Assembly (NCBI RefSeq): GCF_009834515.1
Contig: NZ_CP019426.1
Coordinates: forward strand, 3,151,501 to 3,215,500
Direction of reading: 5' to 3'
Origin: Pseudomonas sp. R84
GTDB taxonomy: Bacteria; Pseudomonadota; Gammaproteobacteria; Pseudomonadales; Pseudomonadaceae
DNA length: 64,000 bases
The notes beneath the pieces were generated by a model. The model had not been told where the DNA came from and made no database searches. It worked only from the letters and a program-made list of their open reading frames with translations. The number at the start of each line of letters is the position of its first letter. Position 1 is the first letter of the stretch. Positions 36,744-45,614 of this stretch are shown here, piece after piece. The translations under genes were made by a program, and so were the position numbers.

Positions 36744-36756
36744 GCGAAGAGCAAAG

Positions 36757-36868
36757 GCCCCTCACCCTTACCCTCTCCCGGAGGGAGAGGGGACTGACCG
36801 CGGTGAATGGGCGAGGTACGCCGACGTGGGATACCGAGCTGAATTCAGGATTTGAACAGCAAAAATCA
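36757..36868 (+). repeat. Single copy of the 110-bp repeat unit
   Basis: This is the same unit as the tandem array at 26005-26500, in the opposite orientation: CCCTCACCCTTACCCTCTCC, GGAGGGAGAGG, GGACTGACCGCGG and ATACCGAGCTGAATTCAGG. It lies between the dpkA stop and the terminator. Confidence 0.8.
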
Positions 36869-36876
36869 GGCAGGCA

Positions 36877-36909
36877 TAAAAAAGGCGAACCCAGTGGGTT
36901 CGCCTTTTT
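36877..36909. terminator. Bidirectional terminator
   Basis: The stem AAGGCGAACCCA/TGGGTTCGCCTT is flanked by A and T runs on both sides. It lies between the convergent dpkA and DUF883 genes and can serve both. Confidence 0.9.
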
Positions 36910-36922
36910 GTTTGCGTTTGAC

Positions 36923-37240
36923 TCAGCGACGGCCGAGCAGCAAACCGACCACCAGACCGAAACCGGCGGAGATCGCCACGGTCTGCCATGGATGACCGCC
37001 AATGTAGCTTTCGGTGGCATCGACTGCCGGTTTGGTGCGGTCACGTACACTCGAGACCGAATCCAGTGCCTGCTGCAGTTTCAGGGCGATTTGTCCGCGC
37101 AGCGTTTCCGCTTCTTCGCCGACCAGTGAGGCGCTGCTCTTGAGCAGTTTGTCGGACTCTTGAATCAGAGCCTGAAGTTCGCTGAAGGCCTGATCCTTGA
37201 TTTGATCTTCGGCGGCTTGCACGGCGGATTTGCGGGCCAT
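36923..37240 (-). CDS. DUF883 (ElaB/YqjD family) membrane-anchored protein
   Basis: This 105-residue protein is a long amphipathic helix (about residues 5-80, rich in Ala, Gln, Glu and Lys) followed by a C-terminal membrane helix (WQTVAISAGFGLVVGLLLGRR). This is the architecture of YqjD/ElaB, inner-membrane proteins that bind ribosomes and are induced in stationary phase in E. coli. The GGHPWQ motif before the helix is typical. An AAGGAG site precedes the ATG at 37240. It is a single gene convergent with dpkA. Confidence 0.9.
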   Translation of the reverse strand: MARKSAVQAAEDQIKDQAFSELQALIQESDKLLKSSASLVGEEAETLRGQIALKLQQALDSVSSVRDRTKPAVDATESYIGGHPWQTVAISAGFGLVVGLLLGRR

Positions 37241-37394
37241 TGGGTGACTCCTTGCAGTTGAATGGACAGTGATCAATGGAGTGTGGCGCTTGCTGAAAAG
37301 TTGCACTGAATTTAGGCCAGAAAGAAAAACCTGCGCGGGAGATTTCCGTCGAGCGTGTAAGATGTCGCCATTTTACGCAGCAGGATAATTCCCC

Positions 37395-37649
37395 ATGAGT
37401 TTCAATCTGGCCGACAAATCCCTCGCAGAGCGCGCTGCGCTGGAAGACGAGAAATCCCGTCTGTTCGAACTCTGGCAGAACAATCTGGGCAAAGCCAAAG
37501 GCGAAGCCGCGCGTTTGTTCGGCGAGCGCGGCAAGCGCAAAGGCAAATGGGCCGAGTGGGTCCGCGCGGAACTGGACGGCATGTCGCCGCCGGAGTTCGC
37601 CAACATGGTGCGCAGTGAAGTCAATCGCCTGATGGCCGCCAACAAGTAA
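37395..37649 (+). CDS. Small conserved-looking protein of unknown function
   Basis: This 84-residue, highly charged protein (MSFNLADKSLAERAALEDEK) has no signal peptide or membrane helix and is probably all-helical and cytoplasmic. The basic stretch FGERGKRKGKWAEW lies mid-protein and SEVNRLMAANK at the end. AGGA lies before the ATG at 37395. It is divergent from the DUF883 gene and convergent with the LysR gene, only 4 bp apart. I do not recognise a family. Confidence 0.75.
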   Translation: MSFNLADKSLAERAALEDEKSRLFELWQNNLGKAKGEAARLFGERGKRKGKWAEWVRAELDGMSPPEFANMVRSEVNRLMAANK

Positions 37650-37653
37650 CGCC

Positions 37654-38562
37654 TCAACTGAACGTCGCGGCAATCGCTTCACGCACTTTGACCACCACCG
37701 GATCGATCTGCGTGCTGGTGCGCCAGCCCAGTTCGATCGGATAGCGCGGCAACTTCAGCGGGCAGGGCAGCAGCGCCAGACCGCTGAGTGCTGCGATGCT
37801 TTCGGCGGCATGCGCCGGAATCGTCGCCACCGCCCGGCTGCCCTTGAGCAGATACGGCAACGCGGCGAAATGCGTGGTCGAGGCGCACACCCGTCGACTC
37901 AGGCCCAGCGCCGCCAAGCCCTCATCGGTGATCCCGATAAAACCGCCGGACGACACCAGGATGTGCTCGCGGGCGACGAATGCCTCAAGATCAATCAACT
38001 GCTGACCGGGCGCAAGGCTCGCTGGATCGACCAGACACGCATATCCACCTTCGCCCAACACCTGACGGCTGAGCAAACGCTCGGCAAAGCCACCAGCAGT
38101 GATTGCCAGGTCGATACTGCGCTCCATCAGCGCGCGGGCGACGATCTGGCTGTGGGTCTGACGAAAGATCAGGCGCAGCTTCGGCGCACTGCGGGCAATT
38201 TCCTCGATCAGGCGGCGACCGTAGGCAATCTCGAAGTCATCCGACAGCCCGACTGTGACCGAACGGCCCTCGTATTGGTTGGCCGCCGGGTCGACCATTG
38301 CCAGGCTCTGCCGGCATTTGTTCAGCGCTTCGCTGACCACCGGTTTCAATTGATTGGCCTGGAGCGTCGGCGCCAGTCCGCGGCCGGTGCGCACGAACAA
38401 CTGATCGCCGTAGACCTCGCGCAACCGGCGCAGCGCCGCACTGACCGCCGATTGCGTGACGCCCAGACGCAACGCTGCGCGGCTGGCGCTGGATTCTTCA
38501 TGCAGGGCTTCAAAGACTTTCAGCAGATTGAGGTCGACGGTGGCGATATTCATATGGCTCAT
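37654..38562 (-). CDS. LysR-type regulator, divergent from the nitrilase gene
   Basis: This 302-residue LysR-type protein has an N-terminal winged helix at about residues 8-67 (LLKVFEALHEESSASRAALRLGVTQSAVSAALRRLREVYG) and an effector-binding domain with DFEIAYGRRLIEEIARSAPKLRLIFR. The start is placed at 38562; an ATG at 38553 is possible, and neither has a strong ribosome site. The divergent nitrilase gene starts 84 bp away, so the usual inference is that this protein controls it in response to a nitrile or related compound. Confidence 0.9.
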   Translation of the reverse strand: MSHMNIATVDLNLLKVFEALHEESSASRAALRLGVTQSAVSAALRRLREVYGDQLFVRTGRGLAPTLQANQLKPVVSEALNKCRQSLAMVDPAANQYEGRSVTVGLSDDFEIAYGRRLIEEIARSAPKLRLIFRQTHSQIVARALMERSIDLAITAGGFAERLLSRQVLGEGGYACLVDPASLAPGQQLIDLEAFVAREHILVSSGGFIGITDEGLAALGLSRRVCASTTHFAALPYLLKGSRAVATIPAHAAESIAALSGLALLPCPLKLPRYPIELGWRTSTQIDPVVVKVREAIAATFS

Positions 38563-38646
38563 ATCATTCAGCAGTGAACGGGGCTTTATTCATGATCGCG
38601 TGACGCCGCAGAATCAGCAACCACTGAACCTGATGGAGTTACCGCG

Positions 38647-39570
38647 ATGGCCAAATCAATCGTTGCTGCGCTGCAGATCGGCGCCTTGCCCGAAGGCAAA
38701 GACGCGACTCTGGAACAGATTCTCAGTTGGGAAGGCGCGATCATTGAGTCCGGAGCGGCATTGGTGGTGATGCCCGAAGCGCTGCTGGGCGGGTATCCGA
38801 AAGGCGAGGGTTTCGGCACGCAATTGGGTTATCGCCTGCCGGTAGGGCGTGAAGCCTACGCCCGTTATTTTGCCAATGCGATCGACGTGCCCGGTGCCGA
38901 GACCCAAGCACTGGCCGGCCTGTCGGCGCGCACCGGGGCTAATCTGGTAATCGGTGTGATCGAACGCTTCGGCAGCACGCTGTATTGCACCGCGCTGTAT
39001 TTCGACCCGCAGGCCGGCCTCGTCGGCAAACACCGCAAACTGATGCCCACCGGCACCGAGCGGCTGATCTGGGGCAAGGGCGATGGTTCGACCTTGCCGG
39101 TGTTCGACACCCCGGTTGGCAAGCTCGGCGCCGTGGTGTGCTGGGAAAACATGATGCCGCTGCTGCGCACGGCGATGTACGCCAAAGGCATTGAAGTCTG
39201 GTGCGCGCCGACCGTGGACGAGCGTGAAATGTGGCAAGTCAGCATGCGCCACATTGCTCATGAAGGCCGCTGCTTTGTAGTCAGTGCCTGTCAGGTGCAG
39301 GCTTCGCCCAATGAAATGGGTGTGGAGATTGCCAATTGGCCGGCGGAGCGACCGCTGATTGCCGGTGGCAGCGTGATTGTCGGGCCGATGGGCGATGTGC
39401 TGGCAGGGCCGTTGCGCGGGGAGGCGGGGTTGCTCACGGCTGAAATCGACACCGATGAACTGGTGCGTGCGCGCTATGACTACGATGTGGTCGGCCACTA
39501 TGCGCGGCCGGATGTGTTTGAGTTGTCGGTCGATGAACGCGTGAAACCCGGGGTGCGATTCAACACATAA
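38647..39570 (+). CDS. Nitrilase
   Basis: This 307-residue carbon-nitrogen hydrolase belongs to the nitrilase branch. The Glu-Lys-Cys triad is visible: Glu44 in [11 protein letters not shown], Lys131 in [14 protein letters not shown] and Cys165 in [12 protein letters not shown]. These motifs match nitrilases that convert nitriles to carboxylic acids and ammonia. A GGAG site precedes the ATG at 38647. The divergent LysR gene is the likely regulator. The natural substrate is unknown; aromatic or arylaceto-nitriles are typical in soil pseudomonads. Confidence 0.9.
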   Translation: MAKSIVAALQIGALPEGKDATLEQILSWEGAIIESGAALVVMPEALLGGYPKGEGFGTQLGYRLPVGREAYARYFANAIDVPGAETQALAGLSARTGANLVIGVIERFGSTLYCTALYFDPQAGLVGKHRKLMPTGTERLIWGKGDGSTLPVFDTPVGKLGAVVCWENMMPLLRTAMYAKGIEVWCAPTVDEREMWQVSMRHIAHEGRCFVVSACQVQASPNEMGVEIANWPAERPLIAGGSVIVGPMGDVLAGPLRGEAGLLTAEIDTDELVRARYDYDVVGHYARPDVFELSVDERVKPGVRFNT

Positions 39571-39590
39571 CCCACTGGCTGACACAAAAC

Positions 39591-39681
39591 CTGTAGGAGT
39601 GAGCCTGCTCGCGATAGCGGTCTGCCAGACACCATAATCGTTAACTGACAGATTGCTATCGCGAGCAGGCTCACTCCTACA
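39591..39681. repeat. REP doublet 4
   Basis: The arms 39591-39618 and 39655-39681 are inverted copies of the GTAGGAGTGAGCCTGCTCGCGATAGC type. It lies between the convergent nitrilase and GNAT genes. Confidence 0.88.
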
Positions 39682-39705
39682 ATGGATCGGTGGTGTGTCT
39701 GGGAG

Positions 39706-40251
39706 TCAGTGGCGTTGCTGCCATTCTTCGCGGGTGATTTCCCACAGCTCCCGCGGGAAACGCCCACCGACGAAATCGCCTTCATCGGTACGGATCAAGC
39801 GCATCCCCGCGCGCTCCGAGAGCTTGCGCGAGCCGATGTTCGGCGCGGCTTTCGGCACGCGCATCACTGGGCGTTGCAGAACGTTGAACCAGTAATTGGT
39901 CACCGCCGCGCTGGCTTCAGTCATTAAGCCCTTGCCTTGCCACGCCGGGGCCAGCCAGAAGCCGCGGTGGTTGTCCGCCTGATCCATCAGGCTGATCTTG
40001 CCGATCAATAGTTCCGGTGCCGATTTCAGGCGGATCGTCCAAGGCCATTCCTTGCCCGCCGCAACCGCCGGCAAGACAATGTCGCGCAGATAGGCGAGGG
40101 CACCGTCCTCCGGGTACGGCCATGGCACGGCAGCGTTCAGATAGCGCACCACGTCCCAATGCGGAAATTCGCGCTGCACGGCGTCGGCATCGGCCAGTTG
40201 CAATGGGCGCAGGATCAGTCGTTCGGTGTACAGCGTCGGTATGTCTTCCAT
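39706..40251 (-). CDS. GNAT acetyltransferase of the RimJ/RimL type
   Basis: This 181-residue acetyltransferase starts LYTERLILRPLQLADADAV, the classic RimJ/RimL opening. The acetyl-CoA region is GFWLAPAWQGKGLMTEAS, and VPKAAPNIGSRKLSERAGMRLI follows. It would acetylate an amino terminus or a small amine. GGAGG precedes the ATG at 40251. The substrate is unassigned. Confidence 0.87.
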   Translation of the reverse strand: MEDIPTLYTERLILRPLQLADADAVQREFPHWDVVRYLNAAVPWPYPEDGALAYLRDIVLPAVAAGKEWPWTIRLKSAPELLIGKISLMDQADNHRGFWLAPAWQGKGLMTEASAAVTNYWFNVLQRPVMRVPKAAPNIGSRKLSERAGMRLIRTDEGDFVGGRFPRELWEITREEWQQRH

Positions 40252-40304
40252 AAACCTGCAGCCTCCATGACTGTCTTCAATGAACGAAGCAGGTTAGCGC
40301 ATTT

Positions 40305-40778
40305 TTACCAGGTGGCGGCGGTAGCCTTGGGCAGGCTGAGCTTGCCGCTGTCGACAAAACGCATGGTGCCAAACAGACCGCCGGCAAGCTTGCCGCGCAG
40401 CACATAGGGGAGGTTGTCGAGGGTTTGCGTCTGGCTCAGGCCCAAGGTCTGGCGCAGCACCGAGAACGCCGAGATGCTGACCGGTACTGTGACGATGCTT
40501 TCGGAAAAGCGTGGGATCGAACCGCTCTGATCGCTGACACCGGACGCTAACGAGTGGCCGTTGACCTCCAGATCCAACGCGATGCCGTTGTAATCAATGG
40601 CCGTCTCATTGGGGTTCTGTACGCGAATCTTGATGGCGAAGCGCACTTCCAGATCCTGACTCGGCAACGGCTCGAGACCGACCACGTTGATGTTGACCGG
40701 ATCACGGTTGGGGAATAGCGCACAGGCGCTGAGCGACAGCAGGAGCAGTGACAGAATGACGGCTTGGAAGCGGCGCAT
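40305..40778 (-). CDS. LEA type 2 / WHy domain lipoprotein
   Basis: This 157-residue lipoprotein has a lipobox LSLSAC (Cys about 19) after MRRFQAVILSLLLL. The body is a WHy/LEA14 domain: VGLEPLPSQDLEVRFAIKIRVQNPNETAIDYNGIALDLEVNG. Such proteins are linked to desiccation and stress protection and are widespread in pseudomonads. The ATG at 40778 is chosen because it gives the signal peptide; the frame is open to 40835 but contains the terminator of the upstream gene. Confidence 0.85.
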   Translation of the reverse strand: MRRFQAVILSLLLLSLSACALFPNRDPVNINVVGLEPLPSQDLEVRFAIKIRVQNPNETAIDYNGIALDLEVNGHSLASGVSDQSGSIPRFSESIVTVPVSISAFSVLRQTLGLSQTQTLDNLPYVLRGKLAGGLFGTMRFVDSGKLSLPKATAATW

Positions 40779-40793
40779 AAACAGTCTCTCAAC

Positions 40794-40828
40794 AAAAAAG
40801 GGCTGAACCGTCTCCGGCTCAGCCCTTT
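40794..40828 (-). terminator. Terminator of the purine permease gene
   Basis: The stem CGGCTCAGCCC/GGGCTGAACCG is followed on the minus strand by a T run (plus-strand AAAAAA at 40794-40799). It lies between the permease stop and the start of the LEA-type lipoprotein gene. Confidence 0.87.
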
Positions 40829-40845
40829 CTAGCAAAGGCCAGACG

Positions 40846-42312
40846 TTAGCGGTTCAACTGTGCGACAGCCGCCGCCGGGGCAGGTTCACCTTTGGCCGGC
40901 ATGTCCGGGTTTTCCATGACCTGAAGAATTGAAGCTTCCGGATCGAAATCGTCTTCTTCCAGCTCGATGAACTCTTCCGGCAGGAAGATGTTCAGCACGA
41001 TAGCGCACAACGCACCGACGGTGATTGGCGATTCGAAGATGTTGCGCAGCGCTTGCGGCAACTCGCGCAGGACTTCCGGGACCGCCGCGATGCCCAGGCC
41101 CATGCCTAGCGAAATCGCCACGATCAGCATATTGCGCCGATGCAGGCCGGCCTCGGCGAGGATCTTGATCCCGGCCACCGCGACGGTGCCGAACATCACC
41201 AGTTCGGCGCCGCCGAGTACCGGTTTCGGCATCAGTTGCAATACCGCGCCAATCATCGGGAACAGCCCCAGCAGCACCAGCAAACCGGCAATGAAGAAGG
41301 CCACGTAACGGCTGGCCACGCCGGTCAGCTGAATCACGCCGTTGTTCTGCGCGAAGGTCACCATCGGCATGCTGTTGAACACGGCAGCCATCGCCGAGTT
41401 GAGGCCGTCGGCGAGCAGGCCGGATTTGATCCGACGGATATACAACGGGCCTTTGACCGGTTGCCGCGAGATCATCGAGTTGGCGGTCAGATCACCGGCA
41501 GCCTCCAGCGGCGACACGAGGAAAATCACCGCCACCGGCACGAACGCCACCCAGTCGAAGTTGAAACCGTACTTGAACGGCACCGGCACGCTGACCAACG
41601 GCACCTCGGGCATCGAGGCGAAATCCACCGTGCCCATCAGCCACGCGACCACATAGCCCAAAGTCAGGCCGATAACGATCGCGCCCAAGCGCAGAAACGG
41701 CACGTCGACGCGGTTCAACACGACGATAGTGCCGATCACCAGCGCCGCCAGAAACACATGGCTGGCCGCACCCAGATCCGGCGCGCCGAAGCCGCCGGCG
41801 ATGTCGGTCATTGCCACTTTGATCAGCGACAGGCCCATCAACGTGATGATGGTGCCGGTGACCACCGGGGTGATCAGCATGCGCAGTTTGCCGATGAACT
41901 GACTCAACACCACTTCGATGAAGGCGGCGAAAAAGCACACGCCGAAGATCGTCGAGAGAATTTCATCGGTGCCGCCACCGCGCGCCTTGACCATGAACCC
42001 GGCGCTGAGAATCACGCTGATAAAGGAAAAACTGGTGCCTTGCAGGCACAACAATCCCGAACCGACCGGGCCGAAGCGCTTGGCCTGAACGAACGTGCCG
42101 AGGCCGGAGACGAACAGCGCCATGCTGATCAGGTAGGGGATTTCACTGTGCAGACCGAGGGCGCCGCCCATGATCAGGGTCGGGGTGATGATGCCGACGA
42201 AGCTCGCCAATACGTGTTGCAGCGCGGCAAACACGGTGGCAGTCAGGTGTGGGCGGTCGTTGAGACCGTAGATCAGGTCGTTGTTGCGCGGGGCTTTTTC
42301 AGAGGCGGTCAT
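40846..42312 (-). CDS. NCS2-family purine/nucleobase permease
   Basis: This 488-residue membrane protein with about 12-14 helices belongs to the NCS2 nucleobase:cation symporters. ALQHVLASFVGIITPTLIMGGALGL begins the core, and VFNSMPMVTFAQNNGVIQLTGVASRYV contains the QNNGVIQLTGV signature close to the uric acid/xanthine permease group. It is likely to import xanthine, uric acid or a related purine. The ATG at 42312 follows an open leader and is preferred over 42396. No purine catabolic genes are adjacent. The C-terminus is acidic (EFIELEEDDFDPEA). Confidence 0.9.
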   Translation of the reverse strand: MTASEKAPRNNDLIYGLNDRPHLTATVFAALQHVLASFVGIITPTLIMGGALGLHSEIPYLISMALFVSGLGTFVQAKRFGPVGSGLLCLQGTSFSFISVILSAGFMVKARGGGTDEILSTIFGVCFFAAFIEVVLSQFIGKLRMLITPVVTGTIITLMGLSLIKVAMTDIAGGFGAPDLGAASHVFLAALVIGTIVVLNRVDVPFLRLGAIVIGLTLGYVVAWLMGTVDFASMPEVPLVSVPVPFKYGFNFDWVAFVPVAVIFLVSPLEAAGDLTANSMISRQPVKGPLYIRRIKSGLLADGLNSAMAAVFNSMPMVTFAQNNGVIQLTGVASRYVAFFIAGLLVLLGLFPMIGAVLQLMPKPVLGGAELVMFGTVAVAGIKILAEAGLHRRNMLIVAISLGMGLGIAAVPEVLRELPQALRNIFESPITVGALCAIVLNIFLPEEFIELEEDDFDPEASILQVMENPDMPAKGEPAPAAAVAQLNR

Positions 42313-42444
42313 GGTGTTTTGCGCGCCGCGAGGCGGGGCCGGGTCAGAAAATGGAGGCGCAGGATGCCGGAAGAGGGCGGCGAGGGCAACGAGCAATAAC
42401 TGCCTGAAAGGTCAGGTTTTTCGGGTGTTGCCCGCTAAATCGAT

Positions 42445-43338
42445 TCATGCAAATGCGCTGAGCAGATCTTCTTCAAACGCCTTTTGCGCATCCCCCGGCA
42501 CCTGTGCCCGATGCCGGGCCAGATGAAACCCCACCTCGAAACTCAACTCGCCCTCACGAATTGGCCGCAGCAGGCCCTTTTCCTGCCAGCTCCGCGCATA
42601 GTGATCCGGCAGATAGCCGACATGTTTGCCGGACAGAATAAACGTCAGCGTGCCCTCAACCTGCTCCGAGCGCGCCGAGCAGACCTTGCCCTGAAACGGT
42701 TCGTCACTGCGAAAAAACCGATAGGGGTGATCGACCCGGTCGCAGGTCTGCAAGGCTGCATCGCTGGGCTTCTCATCGGTAAACAAGGGATGGCCGGCAG
42801 CGCAGTACAGATGCTGGGTTTCGCTGAACAACTGCTGATAGTCGAAGGCACTTTGCACTTGCGAGAAATAACCGATGGCCAGATCCAGCCGCTGTTGTAA
42901 CAACAACCGTTCCATCTCGCCGGGCATGGCACTGATCAGTTCGATGCGCACCGACTCATCACGCTCGCGAAAGCGCCGGATCGCCACCGCCACCCGTTGC
43001 AATACCGATTGATCGACCGACTCGGAAATCCCCAGACGCACTTCACCGATCAAACGCCCGGCGACGCCGTTGGATTGATGGCGGAAGGTTTCGATCGATT
43101 CAAACAATGCACGCACCGCGATCAGCAATTGCTCGCCCTTGGGCGTAACGCTGAAACCAGCCTTGCCACGGCTGCATAAACGGTAACCAAGGCGGGTTTC
43201 CAGTTTGGCCATTTGCTGGCTGATGCTCGATTGGCTCAGGCCCAGATCACCTTGGGCAGCGCTGAAGCCACCGCACTCGACCACCCGCACAAACAAGCGC
43301 AACAGCTGCAAATCGACGTCGTGCAATTGACCCAACAT
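42445..43338 (-). CDS. LysR-type regulator, divergent from a PotF-like gene
   Basis: This 297-residue LysR-type protein has the N-terminal winged helix LRLFVRVVECGGFSAAQGDLGLSQSSISQQMAKLE. The effector domain follows, with LGISESVDQSVLQRVAVAIRRF. The ATG at 43338 has a GGAG site at 7 bp; a GTG at 43341 is an alternative. It is divergent from the substrate-binding protein and speB genes, which it probably controls. A GGATAATTATTC dyad lies in the shared promoter. Confidence 0.9.
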   Translation of the reverse strand: MLGQLHDVDLQLLRLFVRVVECGGFSAAQGDLGLSQSSISQQMAKLETRLGYRLCSRGKAGFSVTPKGEQLLIAVRALFESIETFRHQSNGVAGRLIGEVRLGISESVDQSVLQRVAVAIRRFRERDESVRIELISAMPGEMERLLLQQRLDLAIGYFSQVQSAFDYQQLFSETQHLYCAAGHPLFTDEKPSDAALQTCDRVDHPYRFFRSDEPFQGKVCSARSEQVEGTLTFILSGKHVGYLPDHYARSWQEKGLLRPIREGELSFEVGFHLARHRAQVPGDAQKAFEEDLLSAFA

Positions 43339-43361
43339 CACATTACTCCGGGATAAAGTCA

Positions 43362-43373
43362 GGATAATTATTC
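43362..43373. promoter_or_regulatory. Near-palindrome in the LysR/PotF intergenic region
   Basis: GGATAATTATTC is an imperfect dyad lying between the divergent LysR and PotF-like genes. It could be part of a LysR binding site. No larger T-N11-A arrangement was confirmed. Confidence 0.3.
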
Positions 43374-43437
43374 GGCTATTTTTCTAATGTATCCGACGAC
43401 GCATCCTGCAACCACTTCCTCCGGTCAGGTGTTCGTC

Positions 43438-44529
43438 ATGGCTCCCGTGTTCAAGCTGTGTTTACCCGCGCTGCTGTTGTCCGTAGCTGTTCAGGCTCAG
43501 GCCGAGGACAACACCCTCAACCTCTACAGCTGGGCCGACTACGTGCCGCCGCGAACCCTGCAACGGTTCGAGCAGGAAACCGGCATTCATGTGCGCTACG
43601 ACACCTTTGATACCTCCGAGGTGCTGGAGACCAAATTGCTCACCGGCGGCAGCGGTTACGACGTGGTGGTGCCGTCGTCCAGCGTTCTGGCGCGTGGACT
43701 GGCGGCCGGCGCATTGAAGGAAATCTCCCATGAGAGCCTCAAGGGCTACGCCAATCTTGATCCGGATTTGCTCGAAAAAATGGCCGCTGTCGACCCCGGC
43801 AATCGCTTCGGCGTGCCGTACACCTGGGGCACGCTGGGTCTGGGTATTAACGTCGAGGCCGTGAAGAAACGGTTGCCCGAGGTGCCGCTGAACAGCTTGG
43901 ATCTGCTGTTCAAACCCGAGAACGCCAGCAAGCTCAAGGATTGCGGTATCGCCATTCTCGATTCGCCGCAGGAGGTCATTGGTTTGGCTCTGCATTACTT
44001 GGGTAAAGATCCCTACAGCACCGACAAGAATGATCTGGCTGCCGCCGAGGCGTTGTTGCAGAAACTTCAGCCGTCGGTGCTGTACGTCGCCAGCGGTCGG
44101 CAGATCAATGATCTGGCCAGCGGCAATGTGTGTCTCGCGCTGACCTACAACGGCGACGCGAGCATGGCCGCTGATCAGGCCCGCAAGGCCAATAAACAAT
44201 ACGAAGTGGCCTACCGCATTCCCAAGGAAGGCACGCTGGTGTGGCAGGACAATCTGGCCATCCCCAAAGACGCTCCGCACCCCGAAGCCGCGCGGGCGTT
44301 CATCGAATTCATGCTGCGCCCGGACTCTGTGGCCGAACTGACCAACACGTTGTTTTTTGCCACCGCCAACCAGGCCGCCACGCCATTGGTGGATGAAGCC
44401 GTGCGCAACGATCCCGACATCTATCCGCCGAGCGACGTGCGTGCGCGGCTCTACGCCGACCGCAGCATGAGCCTCAAGGACATGCGTCAGCGCACGCGTC
44501 TGTGGACCACTTTCCGTAGCCATCAATAA
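43438..44529 (+). CDS. PotF-like polyamine substrate-binding protein
   Basis: This 363-residue periplasmic protein has a signal peptide (MAPVFKLCLPALLLSVAVQAQA) and the family fold: LYSWADYVPPRTLQRFEQETG, YDTFDTSEVLETKLLTGGSGYDVVVPS and LTYNGDASMAADQARK. This is the spermidine/putrescine binding group. The ATG at 43438 is preferred over an open upstream leader. No permease or ATPase genes follow, so it must share a transporter encoded elsewhere. It is 16 bp upstream of speB, which suggests agmatine or polyamine uptake coupled to catabolism. Confidence 0.88.
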   Translation: MAPVFKLCLPALLLSVAVQAQAEDNTLNLYSWADYVPPRTLQRFEQETGIHVRYDTFDTSEVLETKLLTGGSGYDVVVPSSSVLARGLAAGALKEISHESLKGYANLDPDLLEKMAAVDPGNRFGVPYTWGTLGLGINVEAVKKRLPEVPLNSLDLLFKPENASKLKDCGIAILDSPQEVIGLALHYLGKDPYSTDKNDLAAAEALLQKLQPSVLYVASGRQINDLASGNVCLALTYNGDASMAADQARKANKQYEVAYRIPKEGTLVWQDNLAIPKDAPHPEAARAFIEFMLRPDSVAELTNTLFFATANQAATPLVDEAVRNDPDIYPPSDVRARLYADRSMSLKDMRQRTRLWTTFRSHQ

Positions 44530-44545
44530 CAACAGGAGCACCACG

Positions 44546-45505
44546 ATGGATGTGCCCATGCAGAATGATCAGGCCCTGACCCGTGACAGCCTCTACGGCA
44601 CCGCTGCCGAAAGCACCTACGCCGGCATCACCAGTTTCATGCGCCGCCGCTACAGCCGTGATCTGCGCGGCGTTGATGTCGCGGTCAGCGGCGTGCCGTT
44701 CGACACCGCCACCAGCAATCGCCCCGGCGCACGTTTCGGGCCACGGGGGATTCGCGCCGCGTCCACCGGCATTGCCTGGGAACGCCACTGGCCGTGGACG
44801 TTTGACCCGTTCGATCATCTGGCAGTCATCGACTATGGCGACTGCGACTTTGATTTCGGCTCGCCGCACAGCGTCCCGGAAAGCATCGAAGGCCACGCCG
44901 AGCAGATTCTCAACGCCGGCAGCGCGATGCTGACATTTGGCGGTGATCACTTCATCAGCTATCCGCTGCTCAAGGCCCATGCTCGCAAGCACGGCACGCT
45001 GTCGCTGATCCACTTCGATGCGCACAGCGACACCTGGCCGGACGAGGAGGGCAAGCGGGTCGACCACGGCACCATGTTCTGGCACGCGGCGCGCGAAGGA
45101 CTGGTCGATCCGGCGCGTTCGGTGCAGATCGGTTTGCGCACCACCAATGACGATCACATGGGTTTTCAGGTACTGGATGCCCGGCAGGTGCATCGCCGTG
45201 GTTGCGAGGCGATTGTCGAAGCGATCCGCGCGCGGGTGGGCGATAACCCGGTGTACCTGACGTTCGACATCGATTGCCTGGATCCGGCCTTCGCACCGGG
45301 CACCGGCACCCCTGTCTGTGGAGGCTTGAGCACCGTGCAAGCGCTGGAAATTCTCGGTGGTTTGCGCGGGATCAACCTGGTCGGCATGGACGTGGTGGAA
45401 GTCGCCCCGGCCTACGACCATGCCGAGGTCACTTCATTGGCCGCCGCCACATTGGCGATGGAAATGCTCTGCCTCTATGCCGCCCGACACAAAGTCGATA
45501 TTTGA
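44546..45505 (+). CDS. speB: Agmatinase SpeB
   Basis: This 319-residue ureohydrolase splits agmatine to putrescine and urea with two Mn ions. The conserved metal motifs are present: FGGDHFISYPL, IHFDAHSDTW and TFDIDCLDPAFAPGTGTP. Overall similarity to E. coli SpeB is high, including VSGVPFDTATSNRPGARFGP and GMDVVEVAPAYDHAEVT. Guanidinobutyrase is the closest alternative. It is cotranscribed with the PotF-like gene under a divergent LysR. The start at 44546 follows an AACAGGAG site. Confidence 0.92.
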   Translation: MDVPMQNDQALTRDSLYGTAAESTYAGITSFMRRRYSRDLRGVDVAVSGVPFDTATSNRPGARFGPRGIRAASTGIAWERHWPWTFDPFDHLAVIDYGDCDFDFGSPHSVPESIEGHAEQILNAGSAMLTFGGDHFISYPLLKAHARKHGTLSLIHFDAHSDTWPDEEGKRVDHGTMFWHAAREGLVDPARSVQIGLRTTNDDHMGFQVLDARQVHRRGCEAIVEAIRARVGDNPVYLTFDIDCLDPAFAPGTGTPVCGGLSTVQALEILGGLRGINLVGMDVVEVAPAYDHAEVTSLAAATLAMEMLCLYAARHKVDI

Positions 45506-45523
45506 CGCAACACTGCGTACCCC

Positions 45524-45610
45524 TGTGGGAGCGAGCATGCTCGCGAAGGCGTCGGATCAGCCAACCTCTTGTCGACTGACCCGCCGCTTTCGCGAGCAAG
45601 CACTCACAGC
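45524..45610. repeat. Degenerate REP doublet 5
   Basis: The left arm TGTGGGAGCGAGCATGCTCGCGAA (45524-45547) is nearly intact. The right arm begins TTTCGCGAGCAAG and then diverges. It is a decayed member of the same family and lies between the convergent speB and aldo/keto reductase genes. Confidence 0.75.
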
Positions 45611-45614
45611 CGGG

